Part shown: piece after piece, positions 55,399-64,000 of the stretch
Layout of the letters: every line of letters starts with the position of its first letter
How positions within the stretch are numbered: the stretch's first letter is position 1
Source of the DNA: Pseudodesulfovibrio indicus
GTDB lineage: Bacteria; Desulfobacterota; Desulfovibrionia; Desulfovibrionales; Desulfovibrionaceae
Direction of reading: 5' to 3'
DNA: 64,000 bases
NCBI RefSeq assembly: GCF_001563225.1
Contig: NZ_CP014206.1
Span: forward strand, 3,344,001-3,408,000
The notes under the pieces: model-generated
What the model saw: only the letters and a program-made list of their open reading frames with translations
Told to the model about the DNA's origin: nothing
The model's database searches: none
Position numbers and translations under genes: made by a program

Positions 55399-55474
55399 AC
55401 GAACATTGTCCACAGGGGAAGATCCGGGTTGAAGCGGATGTCCCGGCACCGGTCTCAGGCCGTCCGGCGGACGG

Positions 55475-56197
55475 CTAGGGGCAGACCTCGGCCTCTTCCA
55501 GGACCTTGAGCCAAGGGCCGGGGCCGAAGCCCAGGACCACGCGTTTTCCGGCCGCCAGGATCGGGGTGCCGGGGAGATCGGCCGCGCGGGCCATCTGGGC
55601 CGACTCCAGCACGTGCGCCTCATGGTCCTTCTGGAGCCGGACGAACAGCGCCTCCAAGGAAGTGCCCTCAAGGAGGTCCGGGAACGCCTGGGTGAACTGG
55701 ACCAGGACGATCATCCGCGCGGTCATGAGGTCGTCTGTCTTGGGCTGCTTGAGGTCGGTATAGGCGTAGTCCGTGAGGGCGTGCAGCCGGTCGGTGCCCG
55801 CCGCGTCCTCCAGGACCCAGGCGGCCATGTCCGAGCCGATGAAGCTGCTGCGCGGGAAAAAGGAGTAGCGCAGCTTGCCCCAGAGCTTCGGATACTCGGC
55901 CAGGAGCTTGTGGCCCAGCCGACAGTGCCAGCAGAGCGGGTCGGTGACCACCAGCACTTCGCCCTCCCCCTCGCCTTCGAGCTCGACCACGGCGTGGTCG
56001 TAGAGGGCGCGGAAGGCCGGGCCGCAGCCGTTGGGTTCGGCGGGGTTCTCCGCTGCCGGGGGCGCGGCGTGCGTCTCGGCCGCCCCGGGGGACTCGGCGT
56101 GGGCCTTGCCCGGAGGAAGATCGCCTATCCGTTCGCAACCGGAGGCCAGGATCAGAAACGCTGCCAGCAGGGTGAGGAGGATCGTGAGTTTTCGCAT
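55475..56197 (-). CDS. Thioredoxin-fold lipoprotein with CWHC active site
   Basis: 240 residues from ATG 56197. Lipoprotein signal ending LASGC. A proline/alanine/glutamate linker precedes a DsbA/thioredoxin-type domain: VVTDPLCWHCRLGHKLL (CxxC redox site) and a cis-Pro region DLPGTPILAAGK near the C terminus. Envelope-anchored disulfide oxidoreductase or isomerase; substrate unknown. The start gives the usual short signal peptide; ATG 56209 is an alternative. Confidence 0.85.
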   Translation of the reverse strand: MRKLTILLTLLAAFLILASGCERIGDLPPGKAHAESPGAAETHAAPPAAENPAEPNGCGPAFRALYDHAVVELEGEGEGEVLVVTDPLCWHCRLGHKLLAEYPKLWGKLRYSFFPRSSFIGSDMAAWVLEDAAGTDRLHALTDYAYTDLKQPKTDDLMTARMIVLVQFTQAFPDLLEGTSLEALFVRLQKDHEAHVLESAQMARAADLPGTPILAAGKRVVLGFGPGPWLKVLEEAEVCP

Positions 56198-56296
56198 GGC
56201 TGACAACATAAACGCATTGCGCGGGAAAGCCAAGGCCCGGCCCGCAAACTGCGGACCGGACCCGGCAGGTCGGCGCGATGGGGGGCGCGCCGAAAA

Positions 56297-58135
56297 TCAG
56301 GCGGCCACGGGGCCGATGCGGACCGGCTCCGCGCGCTCCCGGCGGTTGGCGGCCAGGAATCGCTCCACGCCCCTGGTGCCCATGAACCGGGACAGGACCT
56401 TGGGGTCGGACTTGAGCAGGTCCACCAGGATGAGCCCGTCCATGCAGTTGCCGAAATCCGGGTCCATGTTGAAGCCGATGATCTTGCCGCCGAGCTTGAG
56501 GTACTGCTTGAGCAGCACCGGGATGGACCGCCCGTCCTCCACGTCGCGGACGAAGTCGGCCACGTCCTCGGGGTCGCGGAAGGCGGCCTCGGGCAGGAGA
56601 AGTCCACCTTGTTCAGCCGCTTCACCTTGGGCGGCCGCTTGGGCAGGGCCATACCCGCCATCTCCGGCAGGGAGCAGTGGCGCTCCATGAACCCGACGAT
56701 CAGCTCGCGGGCGACCATGGAATACTCGCTGGAAATGGACACGCAGCCGAAGAGCCGGGTGTATTTCGGATTGCGGACCACGAACTCGGCCAGCCCCTTC
56801 CAGAGGAAGAGCAGCGGCTGGTAGCTGCGCTGGTACTTGGGGACGATGAACGAGCGGCCCATCTCGAGCGCCGGTCCCAGCCCCTCCAGGAACCCCTCGC
56901 GGTAATCGAACAGGGTGGAGGTGTACAGGCCGGACGGTCCCTTGGCGGCCAGGATCTCGTCGGTCAGGCCGAAGCGGTACGCCCCGGCCACCTCGCGCTC
57001 CTTGCGGTTCCAGAGCACCAGATGACGGTAGGTGTCGTCGAATTCGTCGATGTCCATGGCCCGTCCCGTACCTTCGCCCACCTGGCGGAAGGTCTCCTCG
57101 CGCCGGATGCCGATCTCGCGCGCAGCAGCCGGGGATCATAAAGGCGTCGGCGTGGAAGACCAAAAAGTCCCCGCTGTCCACCAGGATGTTCCCGTCGGGC
57201 AGGCTGGCCACCTCGGAGGCCAGGATGTGCTTGCCCCGGGAATTGGCGATGGGGTCCATGCGCCGCTTGGCCTCGCGCGGCTTGAACCCGAACCTCGGCT
57301 TGCGGTCGCGGCGCAGCAGATAGGTGCGGAAGCGCAGGTAGTCCACCACGTCGCGGTCGTCGCCCAACTCGGCCAGCTTGTCCTGGCCGATGACCGTGCC
57401 GAGCCGCACCCCGATGACCTCTCGGGTGGCGTGGCGCAGGTTCTCGTGGGGCAGGAGCACGGTGCGCAGCCGGGGATGGATCAGCCCCAGCGTCTGGAAC
57501 AGGCCGGAGTTGCGCCCGTCGAAGAAGACCGGCAGCGCGGCGGCCCCGGTCTTGCGGATGATGCGCCCGATCATGGGGCTCCAGCTGGGATCGCCCACGC
57601 GGCGTTTCTTGACCTTCAGGCTGGAGACCTCGCCCGCCGGGAAGACCACCAGCATGCCGCCCTGCTTCAGCCAGCGCATGCAGGCCTTCAGCCCGGAGAT
57701 GTTCTTGCGCGAGGAGTCGGCCCCGCCAAAGGGGTCCACCTGGATGATCAGGTCGTCCATCTCCGGGATCATGCCGAGCATGAAGTTGGCCATGATCTTG
57801 ATGTCCGGGCGCACCTCGCGAAGGATGCGCACCAGGAGCAGCCCTTCGAGCACGCCGAAGGGGTGGTTGCACACGGCCACCAGCGGCCCGGTCTTCGGCA
57901 CCCGGCTCACGGGCTGGCCGTCCACGGAGAAGCGCACGCCGAGGAGGTCGAGCGCCTTGTCCACGAACGCGCCGTCGCCGCCCCTGCGGTGCAGGTCGGC
58001 GTAAAGCGAATTGAGGGTGTCGAGCCTGAGGACTTTGGCCAGGGGACGCCTGACCATGGAAAAGAGGGTCTGTCGGACGGGATCGTTGAAGGGTGAATCC
58101 AGATTGAAAAGCGGACCGGCTGCGCGATCTTCCAT
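56297..58135 (-). pseudogene. OlsF-like bifunctional acyltransferase (PlsC domain plus GNAT-like N-acyltransferase), two frameshifts
   Basis: AGGAGG before ATG 58135. Residues ~1-330 are a PlsC-type acyltransferase (VAVCNHPFGVLEG, VFPAGEVSS). The C-terminal half resembles ornithine N-acyltransferases (EIGIRREETFRQVGEGTGRA, DTYRHLVLWNRKEREVAGAYR). The middle is readable only in a different frame: one indel at the CG-rich tract ~57114-57134, and a second (missing base) at ~56598-56602 that restores the original frame. Total length if repaired ~613 aa. OlsF makes ornithine lipids; this name is an inference from domain order. Confidence 0.75.
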
Positions 58136-58330
58136 TTCCTTCCTCCTGATATGGTTGACCGACAGTACGGAAACGGACGCCCCTCTTCCCGCCGCCTCCA
58201 TGACATTTTCGCGCCGTTTGGTGACGCGCATCTTGCGGCTCGGTGACGGCCCGCGCCGGGGCCGCGTGACAGAAGGCGAAATTCCCGGTATACGAGGTCG
58301 AAAATGCAACCAGCGTTACAGGAGAAACGC

Positions 58331-58765
58331 ATGCCAGCCACACCCGCCCCGGCCGAATTCCCGGAAGATCTCACCCTGGGAATCCGCGAACTCGACGACC
58401 AGCACAAAACCCTTTTCGCCGTCCTCGACCGCATCCTGGCCGTGTCCAGGGACCCCTACCGCCAGCTGGATGACGATGGAACCAATACGGTGCTCGACAT
58501 CATGACCGATCTGAAGGACGCCGCCATGCAGCACTTCGACCAGGAGGAGACGCTCATGGACCAACGGGATTATCCCGGCCTGGACGACCAGCAGGAAGCG
58601 CACGAGCGGTTTCTGGACGACCTCGTGCGCATCGAGGCGGACCTGATGAACGGCACGGCCGTGCCGCCGGTACGGTTGCACGCCGACCTGGCCGATCAGT
58701 TGGCCGCACACGTCCGGGAGATGGACCGCGAGCTGGCGCAATTCCTCAATAAATCCGAAAAGTAG
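58331..58765 (+). CDS. Bacteriohemerythrin
   Basis: 144 residues from ATG 58331 (AGGAG upstream). The diiron ligands are visible in order: LDDQHKTLF, HFDQEETLM, QEAHERFLDDL, HVREMDREL. Single-domain, soluble oxygen-binding protein; helps strict anaerobes meet or sense oxygen. Divergent from the OlsF-like gene across 195 bp that contains four RTGAC words spaced 21-23 bp (58200-58270). Confidence 0.93.
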   Translation: MPATPAPAEFPEDLTLGIRELDDQHKTLFAVLDRILAVSRDPYRQLDDDGTNTVLDIMTDLKDAAMQHFDQEETLMDQRDYPGLDDQQEAHERFLDDLVRIEADLMNGTAVPPVRLHADLADQLAAHVREMDRELAQFLNKSEK

Positions 58766-58807
58766 CCCGCACCTCGCCCCGCTCCGCCGCGCCCGCTCCG
58801 AAAATCG

Positions 58808-58829
58808 GTTCGGGAAGGATTTTTTTTTT
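58808..58829 (+). terminator. Weak candidate terminator after hemerythrin
   Basis: TTCGG/CCGAA short stem followed by T10. The stem is only about 5 bp. Confidence 0.35.
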
Positions 58830-58840
58830 GCCCCTTCGGG

Positions 58841-58867
58841 TTGACTCCTGAGGACCCATGTTTATTT
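58841..58867 (+). promoter_or_regulatory. Candidate heat-shock-type promoter of groES
   Basis: GTTGACT then ACCCATGTTTATTT about 70-96 bp before groES; the second part resembles a sigma-32 -10 (CCCATnT). The spacing is shorter than the usual sigma-32 spacing, so this is tentative. No CIRCE repeat is present. Confidence 0.45.
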
Positions 58868-58936
58868 AACGGCAAGCCGGACGGTGTAAGCCGCCCGGCA
58901 AAATCAATCAAACGATTCCATTCGGAGGTATAAAGG

Positions 58937-60935
<1,999 letters not shown>

Positions 60936-60966
60936 GCCTCCCGGCCCACCAGCCTCAGCCAAATCA

Positions 60967-61004
60967 AACCGGCCCGCGAACCTTCGCGGGCCGGTTCTTT
61001 TTTT
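60967..61004 (+). terminator. Intrinsic terminator after groEL
   Basis: AACCGGCCCGCGAA-CC-TTCGCGGGCCGGTT followed by a T-run. Confidence 0.93.
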
Positions 61005-61099
61005 GGGTCGCCCCGTCAAATCCGTTGCATGTTCACAGATGATTGCATATCAGATTGATACATCCCCATTTTTCATCTGCGAAACGCAAAGGAGATTCC

Positions 61100-61552
61100 A
61101 TGCCCATTCCGAACAAGTTGAAACGGCTTGTTGCCGCACTGCTCCTAGTGGCCGTGCCCGCGCTTTCCGGCTGCCCGGCCCTGCTGGTGGTCTACCTGGT
61201 TTCGGCCTCGGACGGCGACAATGTGACGGTCACGGCGGAGATCCCGCGCAATGCAAACGAGATTTACGAAACGGCCATGAAGATTGCCGAGGAGGACGGC
61301 GGCCAGAAGTACACCGTGGTCGAGGCCGACCCGGCCCGGACCTTCCTGCGCGCCGAAGCCCTGGACCAGTCCTGGTGGTTCGAGATGACCCTGGTCCAAC
61401 TGGACGAAAACAACACCCAGCTGATAATGGTCGGCGTCAGCCCCGGCGACGAAGAGGAACAGCGCAACCGGGGCCTGATCGCCGTGGAACGCATCTGCGA
61501 CGACCTCGGCGTCCGCTACAAGGTCGTGGAAAACAACGCCCCGGCCAACTGA
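61100..61552 (+). CDS. DUF3568-like lipoprotein
   Basis: 150 residues from ATG 61100 (AAAGGAGA upstream). Lipobox PALSGC. One short hydrophobic stretch follows the cysteine, then a small beta-alpha domain (VTVTAEIPRNANEIYETAMK, WWFEMTLVQLDENNTQLIMV). Proteins of this size and layout are often annotated DUF3568. Envelope-anchored, function unknown. Confidence 0.75.
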   Translation: MPIPNKLKRLVAALLLVAVPALSGCPALLVVYLVSASDGDNVTVTAEIPRNANEIYETAMKIAEEDGGQKYTVVEADPARTFLRAEALDQSWWFEMTLVQLDENNTQLIMVGVSPGDEEEQRNRGLIAVERICDDLGVRYKVVENNAPAN

Positions 61553-61576
61553 TCCCCCTCTCTGGACTGACAAAAA

Positions 61577-61616
61577 AACCGGCCCCGATCCGCAAGGACC
61601 GGGGCCGGTTGTTTTT
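61577..61616 (+). terminator. Intrinsic terminator
   Basis: AACCGGCCCCG / CGGGGCCGGTT with a 12-nt loop, followed by GTTTTT. Confidence 0.88.
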
Positions 61617-61688
61617 CTCGGATTGTCAGCCTTTCACACAGCCCCCGCCCTACATCTCCATCCCGCTCCCCCACCCCGCCGAAGGCGG

Positions 61689-61731
61689 CACCAAAAAGTT
61701 TGGGAAAAGGAGAGGATGGGGGTTCGGAGGC
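61689..61731 (+). repeat. Partial hairpin repeat, copy D
   Basis: ACCAAAAAGTTTGGGA followed by a G/A-rich stretch and CGGAGGC. It shares the left anchor with copies B and C but lacks the GC-rich hairpin interior. Confidence 0.55.
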
Positions 61732-61740
61732 ATTCTTCCC

Positions 61741-62631
61741 TTAATTCACTTCGCGGAACTCCCGGACCACGTCGATGAATTTGTAGAGCGACGCGCACTT
61801 CTTGTTCTTCTTCCACAGCGCGGTGATCTCCCACTGTGGCAGGTCGCCCGTGAGCGGACGGAAGGCTACCCCGGCGCGGCTGTCCGTGGCGCTGGAGGCC
61901 GGGACCAGGGCGCAGCCCAGGCCGGTGGCGACCAGGGCCACGGTGGACTGCTCGGTGTTCACTTCCTGGACGATGTTGGGCATGAACCCGGCCTTGTGGA
62001 AGGAACCGACCAGGGAACGGTACAGGGCGGGCTGGGCGATGCGCTGATTGAAGATCAACGGCACGTTTTCCAGGTCGGTGATGTCCACCACTTCCCGCTC
62101 GGCCAACGGGTGCCCTTCGGGCAGGGCCAGGACATACGGCTCGCGCAGGAAGGTCATGGAATTGAAGCCCGACGTGTCGTGCCCGAACAGACGCACGAAA
62201 GCGATGTCCAGCCGGTCGCCGCGCAGCAGCGGGAGCTGCTCCGAGGTGGACTGGGCCGAGAAGTCGAGCCGGATGTTCGGATTGCGCTCGCGGAAGGCGC
62301 GAATGGCCTGGGGCAGCTTGGACAGCGACGCCGGGCCGATGAAGCCCACGCAGAGCATGCCCTCCAGCCCCTTGGACATGTCCTGCACATGCACGATGGC
62401 CGCGTGCAGCCGGTCGCGGATATCCCGGCAGCGGCGGAGAAACTCCTTGCCCTCCGGCGTCAGGGCCACCCGGCGGCTGGTCCGCTCCAGGAGCGTGACC
62501 CCCAACTCGTCCTCAAGACGCTTGATCTGCTGCGACAACGGCGGCTGGGCGATATGGCACCGCTCTGCCGCGCGACCGAAATGCAGCTCCTCAGCCACGG
62601 CGATGAAATAGGTGATCTGTCTCAGTTCCAT
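61741..62631 (-). CDS. LysR-family transcriptional regulator
   Basis: 296 residues. N-terminal winged helix (MELRQITYFIAVAEELHFGR, then AAERCHIAQPPLSQQIKRLE) of the BenM/CatM-like branch, and a periplasmic-binding-protein-like effector domain (VGFIGPASLSKLPQAI, LPLLRGDRLDIAFVRL). Divergent from a secreted-protein gene at 62728, with a palindrome between them; likely regulates it and itself. Confidence 0.92.
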   Translation of the reverse strand: MELRQITYFIAVAEELHFGRAAERCHIAQPPLSQQIKRLEDELGVTLLERTSRRVALTPEGKEFLRRCRDIRDRLHAAIVHVQDMSKGLEGMLCVGFIGPASLSKLPQAIRAFRERNPNIRLDFSAQSTSEQLPLLRGDRLDIAFVRLFGHDTSGFNSMTFLREPYVLALPEGHPLAEREVVDITDLENVPLIFNQRIAQPALYRSLVGSFHKAGFMPNIVQEVNTEQSTVALVATGLGCALVPASSATDSRAGVAFRPLTGDLPQWEITALWKKNKKCASLYKFIDVVREFREVN

Positions 62632-62642
62632 TATTCAGAGCT

Positions 62643-62674
62643 AATACATATTAATCTTCGTGTAAATATGTATT
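62643..62674. promoter_or_regulatory. LysR-type operator candidate
   Basis: AATACATATT (62643-62652), 12 nt, AATATGTATT (62665-62674); perfect 10-bp arms in an AT-rich island between divergent genes, containing ATAC and GTAT half-sites. Confidence 0.6.
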
Positions 62675-62727
62675 GGACATATTGATGGCCGATTTCTACC
62701 CTGTCTCCAACACAAGGAGACGTAATC

Positions 62728-63177
62728 ATGCAGGGTTGTTATCGCGCAAGAATAATGTTGTTGATCTTTATATTGTCTTTACTGCTGGCCGGGCAGGCCT
62801 GGGCGGGCGACTCGGCGCGGCTCTGCTCCGGGCTGGCCGAACCGGACGGCCTGGTCATGGACAACCGGGGCAACGTCTACACGATCTGCCGGGGCGACGG
62901 GGTGGTCTGGTGCGTGCCGCCGGAAGGGGAGCCCGTGGCGTTCGCCCGGGTGGATGCGCCCACCTGCCTGACCGTGGACCGGCTGCGCACAGTGTTCGTG
63001 GGCACGGCGTCCGGGGACATCTTCGCCATCACGCCGGACGGGGTTGCCGACCGAATCCACCGCTGCCGCACCGGCCTGACCGGGCTGACCCTGGACCGGG
63101 ACGGCAACCTGGTGGCGGCCACGGCCGACGGAATGATCGTCCGCATAGCGCGCGAGGATTTCCGCTGGGAAGACTGA
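62728..63177 (+). CDS. Secreted NHL/SMP-30-like repeat protein, 149 aa
   Basis: Signal peptide (IMLLIFILSLLLAGQAWA). RBS AAGGAG. The mature part has repeated blade-like units (DGLVMDNRGNVYTICRG, TCLTVDRLRTVFVGTASG, GLTLDRDGNLVAATADG), about three blades, fewer than a complete propeller. Probably periplasmic; possibly a LysR target. Confidence 0.75.
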   Translation: MQGCYRARIMLLIFILSLLLAGQAWAGDSARLCSGLAEPDGLVMDNRGNVYTICRGDGVVWCVPPEGEPVAFARVDAPTCLTVDRLRTVFVGTASGDIFAITPDGVADRIHRCRTGLTGLTLDRDGNLVAATADGMIVRIAREDFRWED

Positions 63178-63308
63178 GCCAGCCGCAGCCGGGCGGAACG
63201 TCCTGCCGCCCGCCAAGGCCCGGCCCGCCTTACCTCCGGGGGATTTCCGCCAAGGCATGCGCCTTGCAGGAATCCGGGACCGGCAGAATATTCCGGCAAG
63301 GAGGAACG

Positions 63309-63890
63309 ATGATCAATCCGGTCGCCCAAGGCTACGGCATACAAACGATTCCGCAGACCACGAAGTCCGCCCCGCAGGGAGCCGAAACGCGCTTAGGCGC
63401 GGGCGGCGACAAGGTGACCATCTCCGAGGAGGCGCGGGCCATGAGCGCCGCCGCCTCGGACCGATCGTCCGAAGGGCTGGGCCTGCTCCAGAACGAGATG
63501 CCTCTTCTGAATGCCGATGAGCTTGAAAATCTGACCGAGGACGTCTCCGGCCGCATCACGGCCCTGCTGCTGGAAAACGACATCCCCACCAGCCCTCCTG
63601 CCGAGCTCTACGTGGATTCGGCGGGGGCGGTCCGGGTCAAGGGCAACCATCCCAACAAGGAACGGATAGAGCAGGCGCTGGCCGAGGACGAGGAATTGTC
63701 CAACGACTTCCGGCAGGTCTCGGCCCAGACCTCCATCCAGGAGGCCGGGAAACGGCACACGGAGTTTGCCCGCGCCTACGAGATAGACCCCGATGCGGCC
63801 GTGGCCCGCTTCGCCTCTCTGTTCGACGACATTCCGGACGACCCGTACACCATGACCATCGGCGGCGAGGCCTCGGCCGGAAACGGCTAG
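63309..63890 (+). CDS. Hypothetical protein, 193 aa
   Basis: ATG 63309 with AAGGAGG at 63299-63305. A flexible N terminus, then GDKVTISEEARAMSAAAS, a segment seen at the start of several flagellar-linked and small regulatory proteins. The rest is helical and acidic. No domain named. Its stop overlaps the convergent gene's stop at 63887-63889. Confidence 0.7.
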   Translation: MINPVAQGYGIQTIPQTTKSAPQGAETRLGAGGDKVTISEEARAMSAAASDRSSEGLGLLQNEMPLLNADELENLTEDVSGRITALLLENDIPTSPPAELYVDSAGAVRVKGNHPNKERIEQALAEDEELSNDFRQVSAQTSIQEAGKRHTEFARAYEIDPDAAVARFASLFDDIPDDPYTMTIGGEASAGNG

Positions 63891-64000
63891 AAACTGAGGT
63901 CGTGTGATTTCTTGGCTGCGCCGGGCTTGGCCTTGGCGGAGCTGAAGATCTTGGGCTCGGCCTGCTTCATGAGCTTGGCAGCCTCTGCATTGAGGGGGTT
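63887..64000 (-). CDS. Hypothetical protein, C-terminal fragment
   Basis: The last 37 residues and stop of a gene running off the right edge. They read NPLNAEAAKLMKQAEPKIFS then a Lys/Ala-rich tail ending SHDLSF. Too short to name. Confidence 0.6.
   Translation of the reverse strand, partial: NPLNAEAAKLMKQAEPKIFSSAKAKPGAAKKSHDLSF

Noticed and set aside
58766..58936. CIRCE element upstream of groES
   Set aside because: No TTAGCACTC / GAGTGCTAA inverted repeat is present.

Overview
The window is a high-GC chromosomal segment from a strictly anaerobic, Gram-negative sulfate reducer of the Desulfovibrionaceae (Desulfovibrio or Pseudodesulfovibrio type). This is inferred from a periplasmic [NiFe] hydrogenase (HynBA) with its maturation protease and HypC, an oxygen-sensitive anaerobic ribonucleotide reductase (NrdG-NrdD), LPS enzymes (LpxB, GmhA), a lactate-dehydrogenase locus, and many intergenic hairpin repeats. 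No intact transposon, prophage, CRISPR array, tRNA or rRNA was found. It is mostly core genome.

Layout. 0-3.5 kb: start of a Gfo/Idh/MocA oxidoreductase, then lpxB, a glycosyltransferase and a small conserved gene. 3.6-6.3 kb: first copy of a structured repeat, then a FadR-type regulator / FMN lactate dehydrogenase-like enzyme / TauE exporter operon with a self-operator. 6.5-10.5 kb: amino-acid permease, membrane phosphoesterase, YbdG-like channel. 10.5-13.8 kb: a long regulatory region and nrdG-nrdD. 14-20.6 kb: gmhA, purU and several uncharacterised genes. 20.7-29.4 kb: zinc/manganese ABC transporter, rhomboid protease, NagZ-like hydrolase, META lipoprotein, trpB2 behind a possible attenuator, sirtuin, isocitrate dehydrogenase.

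29.5-35 kb is the hydrogenase locus. The maturation genes (protease, hypC) lie on the + strand and hynB-hynA on the - strand. About 1.4 kb between them holds three different repeat families and one small membrane-protein gene. 35-39.9 kb: PAS-GGDEF cyclase, cyclic-nucleotide-domain protein, acetyltransferase, UPF0280 and LUD proteins, with a phased operator array. 40-45.5 kb: the classic rpmH-rnpA-yidD-yidC-jag-mnmE cluster, in which rnpA appears to use an ATT start. 45.6-54.5 kb: a frameshifted secreted protein, NhaA, a PocR-PAS histidine kinase, a fused arsenosugar-type glycosyltransferase and a four-gene run ending in a LOG protein. 54.6-64 kb: thioredoxin-fold lipoprotein, a doubly frameshifted OlsF-like acyltransferase, hemerythrin, groESL, a LysR regulator with a divergent secreted protein, and small unknowns.

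The best leads for undescribed biology are non-coding: two copies of a ~121-nt element whose structure is kept while the middle stem sequence is replaced; a six-fold GAAC array around a DnaA-like box; nested palindromes upstream of hynB; and a leader peptide plus terminator ahead of trpB2.
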